64,000 nucleotides of DNA. Source: Candidatus Hydrogenedentota bacterium (lineage in GTDB: Bacteria; Hydrogenedentota; Hydrogenedentia; Hydrogenedentales; JAEUWI01). A model generated the notes under the pieces. The model was not told the origin of the DNA. It ran no database searches and saw only the letters and a list, made by a program, of their open reading frames with translations. This document shows, one piece after another, positions 44,362 to 54,400 of this stretch; within the stretch, counting starts at the first letter, position 1, and every line of letters starts with the position of its first letter. Position numbers and translations under genes: made by a program. Location: the NCBI GenBank assembly GCA_019637335.1, contig JAHBVV010000021.1, positions 59,333-123,332 on the forward strand, read 5' to 3'.

Positions 44362-45716
44362 GGCGGATTCACCAGGATGTTTGCGTCGGGTACATTCGTT
44401 ACCCGCAACGCCTCGCCATCCCAATCCAGGCGGCGATCCTTCATGCGGATCGCCAGCACGCCCGCGAGCACCATTTCGGTCAGCGGGCCCCCATACTCGA
44501 AATTCGACGAAGCCGGACGGCCATCCTTGCACGCGCGAAGCCAGTCGTGCTCGTGTGGGGCGCTGGTCTGTTCCACGCGCGGAATTGTCGGATCGGGATC
44601 CGGGTATTCGGCCCGGCGCGATTCCGGAAGTATCTGGGCTCCGCCGGCTCCATGGGATTTGTGCAAAATGACGCCCTTGTCGCCCACGAGGAGCGCGCCG
44701 TTGTTGGGCAGGTCGATATCCCCGGGCAACATATCGGGGATGGGCGGCTTGAGACGCCCGTCATACCACGTAAGCTTCACGGGCGGTTTCGACCCGCGCG
44801 CGGGAAACTGATAGGTGACGACGCACGCGCGCGGATAGGTCTCCTCCTGGATTCCCGGCTCGTAATGGGTGGTAGCGGCCTGAACCCAGGCGGGATGGCC
44901 CAGCTCCAGCGCATAAAAGGCGGGGTCGAGGATGTGGCAACCCATGTCGCCCAGGGGGCCCGTGCCGAAATCGTAGAACCCGCGCCAGCTCAGCGGATGG
45001 TATATGGGGTGGTATGGCCGCATCGGCGCCGGTCCAATCCACAGATCCCAATCGAGCGAGGCCGGGACCGGCGGCGCGTCCGACGGGCGCGCCATAATCG
45101 GAAAGTCCGACCAGGGATCACCGCCCACCGGACGATCGCTCCACGCAAGCACCTCGCGCACCGGGCCGATGGCGCCATCGTCAACCCACTCCTTTACGCG
45201 GCGGATCTCGTTGGAAGATCGGCCCTGATTCCCCATTTGCGTCTGGATTCCCGCTTCGCGCGCGGCCAGCGTAATGGCGCGCACCTCGTGCAGGGTGTGC
45301 GCCAAGGGTTTCTGGCAGAACAGATGCTTCCCGTGCTGGATCGCGGCCATACAGATTACAGCGTGGGTATGGTCGGGCGTCGCGCAGATGACCGCGTCGA
45401 ATTGATCCGCGGCATCGTCGAACATCTTCCGGTAATCCACGAACCGCGCAGCGCCGGGATATTGATTGAAGATCCGCTCCGCATGGGCGCTGTCCACATC
45501 GCACAGAGCGACGATGTTTTCGGTCGCCGCGCAGGCCGCAATGTTGTTGCGGCCCATTCCGCCAATTCCGACCGCGGCGATATTCAGCTTCTCGTTGGGC
45601 GATATCTTCCCGGGCACAACACGGGCCGTGTTCGCGGTCGCGGTCTGACAGGCCGAAAGCGCCGAAGTCGTGGTGGCCGCTATAAACGCGCGGCGGGTCA
45701 ACGTGCGGGTGGGCAT
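44337..45716 (-). CDS. Tat-exported Gfo/Idh/MocA-family oxidoreductase
   Basis: 459 residues; ATG at 45716 with GGAGGA 8 bases upstream. The N-terminus has a twin-arginine signal (TRRAFIAATTTSALSAC), which also contains a possible lipobox Cys23. The Rossmann fold follows: IAAVGIGGMGRNN, LCDVD, VICATPDHTHAV and CQKPLAH, the EKP-type motif with Gln in place of Glu (Lys136). The C-terminal alpha/beta domain has GTGPLGDMGCHILDPAFY. Members oxidise or rearrange sugars with NAD(P); Tat-exported ones with bound cofactor are abundant in Planctomycetota-like bacteria. It probably acts in the periplasm on a sugar or glycoside. The upstream side is the putative origin region. Confidence 0.92.
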   Translation of the reverse strand: MPTRTLTRRAFIAATTTSALSACQTATANTARVVPGKISPNEKLNIAAVGIGGMGRNNIAACAATENIVALCDVDSAHAERIFNQYPGAARFVDYRKMFDDAADQFDAVICATPDHTHAVICMAAIQHGKHLFCQKPLAHTLHEVRAITLAAREAGIQTQMGNQGRSSNEIRRVKEWVDDGAIGPVREVLAWSDRPVGGDPWSDFPIMARPSDAPPVPASLDWDLWIGPAPMRPYHPIYHPLSWRGFYDFGTGPLGDMGCHILDPAFYALELGHPAWVQAATTHYEPGIQEETYPRACVVTYQFPARGSKPPVKLTWYDGRLKPPIPDMLPGDIDLPNNGALLVGDKGVILHKSHGAGGAQILPESRRAEYPDPDPTIPRVEQTSAPHEHDWLRACKDGRPASSNFEYGGPLTEMVLAGVLAIRMKDRRLDWDGEALRVTNVPDANILVNPPYRDGWSL

Positions 45717-45829
45717 TGCTCATTCCTCCGATCCCGGCCGGTTTCCAGCCGGAGCACTTGAGCCTACCCCATTGCATGCGGAAATTTCGACCTGAATCGA
45801 GGCGCGTATACTCTTCGTGAGGTACGGAA

Positions 45830-46110
45830 TGCGGGCTGTTCCAGCGACGAACACGCTATATGTTGTATTGACCGGGAGAAGCCTCGAAAAACCGGTTTTT
45901 CGCCGCTCTCCCGAAGTTATCCACAGGCTCCACTTTTTTTTTCAGCGTGGCCGGGTTGTTGAATATATTTTCAGGCATATAAACATAAACAATTTAAAAT
46001 AAAGTGTTTATATACGAAAAATTACTGTACTTCGATCTGGCCAGGACCGACTTTATCCACATCAGCACACCATCCATACCGACTTATACACATGTTTTCC
46101 ACACCCCTTC
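45830..46110. other. Putative oriC, left part: DnaA boxes and AT-rich DNA beside dnaN
   Basis: TTATCCACA at 45917-45925 and 46053-46061 (perfect), TTATACACA at 46084-46092 and a one-mismatch TTTTCCACA at 46095-46103. Between them (about 45955-46030) lies the most AT-rich stretch of the window, a candidate unwinding element (gaatatattttc, aacaatttaaaataaagtg). No gene is supported between 45717 and 46256. Confidence 0.75.
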
Positions 46111-46256
46111 GGGCGGCGAAGCTATACATCCCCGCACAATATCTTGAGCGTCATGAGGCCGCAGGACGACCAGCAGAAAAAAACGCGGAAGTCCGTTGAA
46201 GTGGACTTCCGCGAAGTATGTCGATCGGGCGTTCGCGCCGGGATTGCCATCCGGCG

Positions 46257-47363
46257 TCAGATTCGGATGGGCATGATCACATTCACGTAGCTGTCGTCCG
46301 GCGCGTCGGTGCACGGCTTCAGTATCCCCGGGCTCATGGCGTCCTTCACCACGAGCACCACCTGGTCCGAATCGACGCGCCGAAGCACATCGAGCACGAA
46401 GTCCGGGTTAAAGGCGATTTCCACGACCTCGCCATCGTACTCGACGGGCAGTTCTTCCTCGTATTCACCGACTTCCGGCGTCACCACCTTCAGCCCCAGG
46501 AGGCCCTTTCCAAAGCTGAAGCGCACCGAATTGAACTTTTCGTTCGTCATTGTGCGGGTGCGGCGCATGGCCTCCATGAAGCGATCGGTATTAACAATGA
46601 TTTCCTTGTCGTGCTTGGCCGGAATGACCATGTTGTAGTTTGGAAAGGTTCCCTCGATGAGCGCCGACACCAGGCGGAGGTTGTTGAATACAAAGGCGAT
46701 CTGGCTTTCGTCCAATAACACCTCGACCGGCGCGTCGTCGTCCAGGAGGCGTTCGAGCTCGTGAATCATCTTCGACGGGATGATGACCTTGGCTTCCTTT
46801 TCCTCGGGAACGGCTTCCGAATCTCGATTCAGGCTCATGCGGCGGCCATCCGTGGCGACGACGGTCACCTTTCCGCCCGCAATCTCAAAAAGCAGCCCCG
46901 TGAGGTTGTAGCGCGCCTGATCGTTGCAGATGGCGAAGGACGATCGCTGAAACAGCTTCTTCAACTGCCCCTGTTTGAACGAAAGCGGCTCGATGCCCTC
47001 GAAATTGCGGATCGGCGGGAATTCATCCGGCGACATGCTGAACAGACGCGTCTCGATCTTCCCGCAGGTGATCTCGATGACGTTGTTGTCCATGAGGTGG
47101 AGCGTAATGTCTTCGTCGGGCATTTCACCGAGCATGGAGGATACGCGCTGCGACGACACCGTGAGCGCCCCAGGTTGCTCCACAAGGCAATCCACGGTGC
47201 ATTCGATGCTGACCTTGAGATCCGTAGCCGCAAGCTTCACACAGGCCTCTCCGGTCTCGATAAGGATGTGCGAGAGGATGGGCAGCGCAGACTTGGACGA
47301 GACGACGCTCTTCACCTTGTTGACAGCATCGAACAAATCCTGTCGCGGGATCGTAATCTTCAT
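46257..47363 (-). CDS. dnaN: DNA polymerase III beta subunit (sliding clamp)
   Basis: 368 residues; ATG at 47363 with GGAG 8 bases upstream. Clamp features: MKITIPRQDLFDAVNKVKSVVSSKSALPILSHILIE, LKVSIECTVDC, KIETRLFSMSPDEFPPI, a second-domain start FKQGQLKKLFQRSSFAICND, ARYNLTGLLFEI, ATDGRRMSLNRD and the typical C-terminal VNVIMPIRI. It forms the ring dimer that tethers the replicative polymerase to DNA. Both flanks carry clustered DnaA boxes; dnaA itself is not in the window, so dnaN stands alone at the origin. A TGTGGATAA box (47386-47394) lies only 22 bp upstream of the start, so DnaA could regulate dnaN directly. Confidence 0.97.
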   Translation of the reverse strand: MKITIPRQDLFDAVNKVKSVVSSKSALPILSHILIETGEACVKLAATDLKVSIECTVDCLVEQPGALTVSSQRVSSMLGEMPDEDITLHLMDNNVIEITCGKIETRLFSMSPDEFPPIRNFEGIEPLSFKQGQLKKLFQRSSFAICNDQARYNLTGLLFEIAGGKVTVVATDGRRMSLNRDSEAVPEEKEAKVIIPSKMIHELERLLDDDAPVEVLLDESQIAFVFNNLRLVSALIEGTFPNYNMVIPAKHDKEIIVNTDRFMEAMRRTRTMTNEKFNSVRFSFGKGLLGLKVVTPEVGEYEEELPVEYDGEVVEIAFNPDFVLDVLRRVDSDQVVLVVKDAMSPGILKPCTDAPDDSYVNVIMPIRI

Positions 47364-47385
47364 TCTGGTTCTCCATGTCCTGGGG

Positions 47386-47980
47386 TGTGGATAAGTGATG
47401 CTTAGTATATAAGAACGAATTTAGATATAAAAAACGTCATAGTCTTAATAGGGGATGGGATAGCGGGGATAACCTCCCCAAACGCCGTAATTATAGTCAT
47501 TTAGCCCGTGGAAAAAAACTTGGATAACCCGGGACGTTATCCACGCTTGTCCCCACAACCCACGCGGAGCCCCGATCGCGGACATCTCAGGCCGGGTCTG
47601 TTTGTGGATAACTGGATCGGTTTTTCAGGGGTTATGAAGATCTTATACACAGGCCGGTTGAGCGTACTTTTCCACCGTGGTGGCGGGGTTATCCACAGCC
47701 CCGGAAACCCGAAAACCTGTGCTCCGGTTCTGTTTTGTATCCTATCCAATTCGCGGGGGTTCAGCGGCGTCCAAGGAACAACGGCGCGCGTTCAATGGAA
47801 CTGCACGCCGTTGTTAAGTCATTTATTTTCAGTTACTTAGAAACGTTGTCTCACCGGATCCAGTTCAAGCGTATGTGTTTATAACTCTATGAATTACAAT
47901 AGCTTGTATCGGTCATGCTGTCATACGGCGCGCTGTGTAATCTCGGGTTGGAACGAGTTTATTCACATGTTTTCCACAGC
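47386..47980. other. Putative oriC, right part: DnaA box cluster upstream of dnaN
   Basis: TTATNCACA boxes at 47386-47394 (-), 47603-47611 (-), 47643-47651 (+), 47689-47697 (+) and 47959-47967 (+); one-mismatch sites TTATCCACG at 47537-47545 and TTTTCCACA at 47970-47978. AT-rich stretches lie at about 47400-47460 and 47815-47910. No gene is supported between 47364 and 48028; the plus frame at 47508-47840 is spurious. Confidence 0.8.
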
Positions 47981-48028
47981 CCCTAGCGTAGCAGATTATA
48001 GCGGTATGGGCCGGTAAACGGGACTCTG

Positions 48029-50005
48029 TCAGGTTCGGATTACGCGCAGGAATTCCTCGGGATTCACAATCCCGTCCTTGACCTTCTGCCGGCACCGCAT
48101 CGCCATGGTCTTGAGCTTGGAGGCCTTCATTATTTCGTCCGTACCCGCCTCGTCTTCGATGAGTTTGCGAATCGGTTCGTTGATTTCCAGGATTTCGAAG
48201 ATGCCGGTGCGTCCGAAATTTCCGGTGTGATAACAGGCGTCGCAGCCCTTGCCGCGATACAGCTTCTTCGTGGTTGCCGGCAGGCCGAGGGACTTCAGGA
48301 GTGTCGCCGGCGGTTTGAAAGCGGTTCGGCATTCCTGGCAGATAGTGCGTACGAGGCGCTGGCCGACAATGGCGGTAAGGGCGCTGGAGATCAGGTAGGC
48401 CGGCACATCCATGTTGCGCAAGGTTGCGATGGCCTCGGGCGCGTCGTTTGTGTGGAGCGTGCTGAAGACGAGGTGTCCCGTCATTGCGGCTCGCACCGCG
48501 ATGCGCGCGGTCTCGGCGTCGCGAATTTCGCCGACCAGCAACACGTCGATGTCCTGGCGCAGGGCGGCGCGCAGGGTATTGGCGAAGGTGACGTCGATAT
48601 CCGTATCGATCTGCACCTGGTTGATGCCTGAGAGCTGATACTCCACTGGATCTTCGAGCGTCACAATGCTGTCGGTCATGACGTTCTTCTGATTCAGGGC
48701 GGCGTATAGGGTGGTGGTCTTTCCGCTGCCGGTGGGGCCGGTGACCAGGATCATGCCGTACGGCTGCTCGATGAGCCGGAGCAGGGTTTCCTCGTCGTCG
48801 GCCTCGAGGCCGAGATCGCGTATGCCGGAGAGGACGGAAGACTGATCCAGGAGGCGCAAGACGACGCGCTCTCCGAGGAAGGTCGGCAGCGTGGCCACGC
48901 GAACGTCGAATTCACGTTCGCCAACTTCCAGACTGATGTGGCCGTCCTGCGGGTGCCGGGTCTCGGTGATATCCAGATCGGCGATAATCTTGATTCTTGA
49001 AACGACGGCGGCCTCGAGTTCTTCGGGGATACTCATGATGTCATGGAGCACGCCGTCGATGCGGTAGCGTACGCGCATCTCGGGCTCCTGGGGATCCAGG
49101 TGGATATCGGTGGCGCCGGAATTCACGGCGCCCTCGATGATCGTGCTGACCATCTGAATGACCGAACTGCCTGAGGCGGCCCGGGCAATGCTTTCAAAAC
49201 GGGCAGTTTCGCGTTCGCCCCCCACTTCGTATTCCTCGGTCGTGTCCACAGTGTTGCTCTCCATAACGGGTGTTGCTTCAACGATTTTGGGGATTTCCGC
49301 GGCGTGCGTCAAATCGACGCGTTTTACCGGCGTTCGCGCCAGCACGGGAGCGCTCTCGCCGCCGGGTTTATTGAGAATTGCGTAGCGTTTTTTTAATTCG
49401 GCCTTGATATCGTCGCAGGCGGTGATTTTGGCGATGATCCGGCGTCCCAGTAGGATTTCCGCCGCGTTCAAATGCTCGAGGGCGTGGGGGCTCACGATCA
49501 GGACTTCGAGGGAGTCGGTGTCTATGGATGTGGGAATAATCTCGTTTTTCCGGGCAATGCTCTCCGGAATGGCCTCGAGCGCTTCACGCGAGCTTTTTGC
49601 CTTGCCGAGGGCCACATACGGCAAGTCGTGCTGGCGGCTGAACGCCTTGGCGATGTCCTCGCGTGTTACATAGCCCATCTCAAGGAGCAGATTGCCGAGA
49701 AGCCGGCCCTTTTTCTTCTGAAGCTTGAGGACTTCATCGAGCTGGGCCTTCGTAATCGCACCCATGTCCACCAGGGTTTCGCCCATATTGGCCTGGGCCG
49801 TTCGGGTGGCCTTGGAGTGGAATTCAAAACGCAACATGTCCTCGACCGCGCTAAAGGAAACCTTGCGCGAACGGAGCAACTGCATATACCAGGGCGTGCC
49901 GGAACTCTCCGCGGCTTTCTGGGCCTGAAGCAGTTCATCGCGCGTGATCAGCTCCTGCTTGACGAGCTTTTCGCCGGCGTCGGCGCCCTTCTTGTGGGCA
50001 CTCAC
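48029..50005 (-). CDS. PilB/GspE-type secretion or type IV pilus ATPase
   Basis: 658 residues from GTG at 50005, with AGGAGGAG 9 bases upstream; the frame extends further but without a site. Order: MshEN domain (about 10-210) with MGETLVDMGAITKAQLD and GRLLGNLLLEMGYVTREDI (Arg101 keeps the c-di-GMP-type R-x-LG motif), then the T2SSE ATPase: DIHLDPQEPEMRVRYRIDG, Walker A GPTGSGKT (423-430), Asp box TLEDPVEYQLSGINQVQID, Walker B LRQDIDVLLVGEIRD, His box TGHLVFSTLHTNDA and the zinc tetracysteine CQEC...CDAC. It is the cytosolic assembly motor of a type IV pilus or type II secretion system. No pilC or pilin gene is adjacent, and the DnaA-box region is immediately downstream. Confidence 0.94.
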   Translation of the reverse strand: MSAHKKGADAGEKLVKQELITRDELLQAQKAAESSGTPWYMQLLRSRKVSFSAVEDMLRFEFHSKATRTAQANMGETLVDMGAITKAQLDEVLKLQKKKGRLLGNLLLEMGYVTREDIAKAFSRQHDLPYVALGKAKSSREALEAIPESIARKNEIIPTSIDTDSLEVLIVSPHALEHLNAAEILLGRRIIAKITACDDIKAELKKRYAILNKPGGESAPVLARTPVKRVDLTHAAEIPKIVEATPVMESNTVDTTEEYEVGGERETARFESIARAASGSSVIQMVSTIIEGAVNSGATDIHLDPQEPEMRVRYRIDGVLHDIMSIPEELEAAVVSRIKIIADLDITETRHPQDGHISLEVGEREFDVRVATLPTFLGERVVLRLLDQSSVLSGIRDLGLEADDEETLLRLIEQPYGMILVTGPTGSGKTTTLYAALNQKNVMTDSIVTLEDPVEYQLSGINQVQIDTDIDVTFANTLRAALRQDIDVLLVGEIRDAETARIAVRAAMTGHLVFSTLHTNDAPEAIATLRNMDVPAYLISSALTAIVGQRLVRTICQECRTAFKPPATLLKSLGLPATTKKLYRGKGCDACYHTGNFGRTGIFEILEINEPIRKLIEDEAGTDEIMKASKLKTMAMRCRQKVKDGIVNPEEFLRVIRT

Positions 50006-50249
50006 AGGGTCGTTCTCCTCCTCTTGGTCCCATGGGGAAGCGCCATTATAGAGGGCGGGAGTGGAATTCGCAAAGTGCGACAAGCGCGAAAGCTGTTCCC
50101 ATCCGAATGCGCTTACGGTCCACCATAATCCCGCATTCGGGCGGGAATTGCAAGCGTTTTTTTCCATTGGACCCGAAGCATGTGTTCGCGTATCATCGAA
50201 GGCTGCGCATGGCGGTCGAATTTTGAACCCACCGGAGAAGTTGACAGGA

Positions 50250-51383
50250 ATGTCCGATAATCGAGAAAGCGAGACCGGCGCAAACGGCGCCAGGCCACCC
50301 GTAAACTTCGTGCAGCTGATGGCAAGCCTGCTTGTGGTGGCGCTGCTGGGCACGAACATCATCACCTGGACCTACTTCCAGGAGCAGTTGCGCGGTGTTC
50401 CTGGGGGAGGATCCGCGTCCGCGCCCCCGCCCAATACGCCGCTGGAGAACGTTTACCGCATCACCAATGGCCACGATCACCTTTACATGCTCAAGCATCT
50501 GGACAAGTACCTGAAGGCGGCGGAGACGCTCGGGGTGACGCGAACGCTTTTTGTCGCGAGTTCGGAATTCACGTTCATGGGCACAAGCGGCGATCCGGAG
50601 AAGCTGAACGATTGGAGTTCGAAGGAAGTTCTCACGGCGGCGAAACAGCACCCCGGGAAGGTCATCCCGTTTGTGACCATGCACCCGAATGACGAAGACA
50701 AGGTGGAGCTGCTCAAGGGCTATGTGGCCGAGGGCGCGATGGGGCTGAAACTTTACAACGGGCACAGCAATTTCTACGAGAAGCCGCTGGACGACCCGGT
50801 GATGATGCCCGTGTACGCGTATTGTGAAGAGATCGGGCTGCCGATTCTGTGGCACGTGAACATGGCGAAATACTCGAAGCAACTCTTTCGCGTGCTCGAA
50901 AAGTATCCCAACCTCACGGCGATCATTCCGCATTTTGGCGTGGGATTCTGGCAGCCGGACGGCCAGGTGATGAAGGACGTGGCCTGGATGCTGGACACCT
51001 ACCCGAATGTGTACGTCGACAGCAGTTTCGGGACCCGTGAAATCCTGGTTGGCGGGTTGGAAAAGGTATCCGCAAACGTCGAATTCTTCCAGGATTTCTA
51101 CGCGCGTTACCAGGACAAGATCATCTGGGGCACCGATATGGTGGTGACCGGCAACAAGGAAAAGACGGAACCCTGGATCGCTTCCGTCATCCGGGCCTGC
51201 CGCGACGTGCACGAAAAAGATCACTACACGTTCTGGATGGCCGCCGCGGGCTCCGGGTACGCCTACGGGAGCAAGTCCAACGTTTACGGAGAGCTTCGTG
51301 GGCTCAACCTGCCGCCTGAAATACTGAAGAAGATTTACGAGACGAATATCGACAAAGCCCTCGCGCGCGTTTCAGGGAGTTGA
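50250..51383 (+). CDS. Membrane-anchored amidohydrolase-2 family protein
   Basis: 377 residues from the ATG at 50250 (GGAGAAG 9 bases upstream). A transmembrane segment near residues 23-42 (QLMASLLVVALLGTNIITW) anchors it with the catalytic domain outside. The domain is a metal-dependent TIM barrel of the amidohydrolase-2 (ACMSD/TIM-barrel hydrolase) type: NGHDHLYMLKHLD, where His-x-His fits the metal site, VIPFVTMHPND, GAMGLKLYNGH, LPILWHVNMAKY, AIIPHFGVGFW and IIWGTDMVVTG with the last metal Asp. It probably hydrolyses or decarboxylates a small cyclic or carboxylic substrate in the periplasm. It is divergent from the pilB-like gene with 244 bp between. Confidence 0.87.
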   Translation: MSDNRESETGANGARPPVNFVQLMASLLVVALLGTNIITWTYFQEQLRGVPGGGSASAPPPNTPLENVYRITNGHDHLYMLKHLDKYLKAAETLGVTRTLFVASSEFTFMGTSGDPEKLNDWSSKEVLTAAKQHPGKVIPFVTMHPNDEDKVELLKGYVAEGAMGLKLYNGHSNFYEKPLDDPVMMPVYAYCEEIGLPILWHVNMAKYSKQLFRVLEKYPNLTAIIPHFGVGFWQPDGQVMKDVAWMLDTYPNVYVDSSFGTREILVGGLEKVSANVEFFQDFYARYQDKIIWGTDMVVTGNKEKTEPWIASVIRACRDVHEKDHYTFWMAAAGSGYAYGSKSNVYGELRGLNLPPEILKKIYETNIDKALARVSGS

Positions 51384-51431
51384 TCTTCCGGCCGGCCCCG
51401 CACCCGAGTCGCCTCGAATCACCGGTTCGAT

Positions 51432-54400
51432 TCATCGCCACGGCTCCGCCCGGAATATACGCGCTTGGCCGTTGGGTGTCAGGGTATAAAGTTCCATCCC
51501 GTCGGCGGAGAAGAACGCCGGCCCGATAACCCGGTTCAAGGTGGCGAGCACGCGTCCGTCACTCGCTCGGTGGATATGTGCCTGGTGCTTCGAGTGCTCC
51601 GTAGTAACGAAGCGGTCGCCTTCTGGATGGAACGCCACCGTCATCGCGTGGGAGCCGCGGTGCTCGTATACGCGTTGCAGGGTGTCGCAGTCGAAGTAGA
51701 CGGGATTAAAGTTTCCACCGTAGAGCAACGCGTGGTGGCCACTATCGAATTCCACATGGTGGCCCCATCCCAGCCCATCCACGCGTGCGGCGGGCGCGCT
51801 CCAGTCGCCGTTTCGGTAGACGACGAAGGAATGGTCCGTGGAGCCGTTCAGGCCCCAGACGCCCGCAAACAACAGGGCGCCGTCGGGGCTCCAGGCGAGA
51901 TCGTTGATTCGATTGCCGGCCAGGTCGGCGCGGTCGATCAAGGCGCCTGTCTCGAGGCTGCAGAACAGTGCGGGGGTCTGCGCCGCATCCACCGTACTGC
52001 GGTCACCATAGCCAAGCGCAATCACCGCGTTACCGGGGGCGATCGCGGCCGTGTAACAGGCCTCTTCGGCCTCCGGTGGAAATTCCCGGATGAGCGCGCC
52101 GCCTTCGGTTGCCCAAACGCGCGCAAAGCCATCGAAATGCGCCGTCGCCATCATGCTCCCGTCGGGGCTGAAGGCGATCTCGAGCACCTGGCTGCCGCCG
52201 GTGTTCCAGCGCCGCTCCAGCGCCATTTCCGGGATCCGCCACAGCCTGATTTCGGAGAGATCCGCCAGCGTGGCGAGCCGGTTGCGATCCGGATGCACGG
52301 CATAGCCACGAAATGGGGAACTGTATGGATCCGGGATGTCATGCGCAAGCGGCTTGCCGTTTTCGTCCCTGAACGGAATCCGGCTCATGTAGGGCGTATC
52401 TCGAATGCGCCAGAACTTAAGATGGCTGTTTTGGCTGAGTGTGGCCGCCACCGGCTCGGTGTTGGCAATGTCCAGCCCGCTCAGGGAAAGCGTGTGGGAC
52501 TGGTGCTGTTCGATAAGCTCTCCAGATTGCGCATCCCATATGCTCCACCGCTCTCCCTGCTCGCGGATCCCGGCCAGGAGCCGATCTTGGCCGCCGTACA
52601 CGACACCCCTGGCCCCGGTGGCTCCCGAAAGGTCGGGCAGCGGCTGATCGAGGTTCAGATCCCACTGTCCCACCGAGCCATCGGGGCGGACAAATATTGC
52701 CCACTCCCGCGCGGGATCGAGGTCGACCGTGCCGGGCAGCACTGCCATTTTCCGCGCGATCAACCCGGTATCCAGGTCGAGTGTACACAAGTCATCGTCG
52801 GAAAAGATGACCCGTGGCGGGTTCTCCAGGAAGCCCGCGACATTGCCAACATTATTCAGAACCAAGTCATAGAATTGACGGTATAGCTCGTTGACGCCGT
52901 CATAGCCCGGATGGGTCCACGGCTTCAGATCATGGTGCTGCCGCACGGCGCCGGTCTGGAAGTCCCAGACCAACAGGGCGCGGGCGCCGGATTCCCGGTC
53001 GCAGGTAATGCCCGCGGCGTAGCGGCCGCTCTCGTCGACAAGAAAATGGAACAACCATGCGCCGCCGACGCTGTGAAATTCCCGGACAATCCGGTCCTCT
53101 TCCCAATTGAAGTAGACCGCTGTTGTATAGCTCAGACCCGCGGTGAAATGGCCGGGATCCGGCCCGAAACCGGTTGCGCCGGGAAAGCCCTGAAAGGTGT
53201 CGAGCGGGCTGTAATAAACGTATTCGCCCCGCTTTCGATCATAGATGGTTATGGCGCCATGGGAACTCCATTTTGAAAGCACCAGGTGGTCATCGCGGCT
53301 GAAGAGGCACCGGAGCGACTGGACCGTACCCACTTTCAGCGGATCGTGGGGCGCGTCGGCGAGCAGTTTGCTGCTGGCGTGCCGCATTGCTCCCCACTCC
53401 CAACCGCGCAAGCCCTCGGGGGCGCGATCCAGGTATTCCAGCGCCCGTTCGGAATTGAGTTCGGCGAGGTACGAGTGCGCGGCAATCACGCTGGAGGCAT
53501 AGGCCTCCTCGCGCAACAGCGTGTTTCGCTCCTCCACCGCGAGGCGCTGGCGGCGCTCCGCTTCGTGCGACTGGTGGAGCCGTATGTTGTAGTAGGCGAG
53601 ACCGCCGGCCAGAATTGCGGCGGCGGCCATCCCGACGCGCACGGCGGTGCGATGGCGGCGATACAGACGTTGTAGATTCTGCCAGGGGGAGTAGGCGTAC
53701 GCGCCGACGACGGCTCCCGCCAGGAAGCGCTGCACATCCTCGGCGAGTTCGCGGGCGGTCTGGTAGCGTTTCTCGGGATCCGCGCGGAGGGCCTTTTCGC
53801 AGATCGCCGCGAGTTCCGGCGGGGCCTCGGGCTCCAGGCTGCGCACGGGCTCGGGCCGCCCGCTCTGGACCCGGGCGAGAAGCTCCATTTTATTTGCGCC
53901 GGAATGCGGTGTGTTGCCGGTGAGGATTTCGTAGAGGACGGCGCCGAGCGAGTAGACGTCGGAGCGTTCATCGACGCGTTCGAGGTGTCCGAGGGCCTGC
54001 TCCGGCGGCATGTACGCCGGGGTGCCGACGATCTGCCCGTATTCGGTCTGTGCGAGGCCTTCCTCTCCTCCCAGGTTGAGCGCGCCAATCGCCTCGGCGA
54101 AACCTTTCTCATGCACGTCCTCAACGCCGCGCGCCTTCGCGAGACCCCAGTCCAGGACGACCGTCTCGCCGAATTCTCCGACCATCACGTTCGAGGGCTT
54201 GATGTCCCGGTGGAGCACGGCGCGGCTGTGGGCATATGCGATGGCCTGGCAGAGATCGACGAAATGGGGCAACAGCGCCAGGCGGGCCTGCCAGCCGCCA
54301 TCCCGCCGAATGGCGCGGGCAAGGGTCTCGCCACGGACCAGCTTCATCGTGTAATAGAGCTGTCCGCCCGGGCGGTGGCCCAGCTCATACACCGGCACGA

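Noticed and set aside
45817..46002. 61-residue plus-strand frame in the origin region
   Set aside because: It overlaps a perfect DnaA box and AT-rich DNA and has no ribosome-binding site.
47508..47840. 110-residue plus-strand frame upstream of dnaN
   Set aside because: It covers several DnaA boxes and lacks a ribosome-binding site or protein-like composition.
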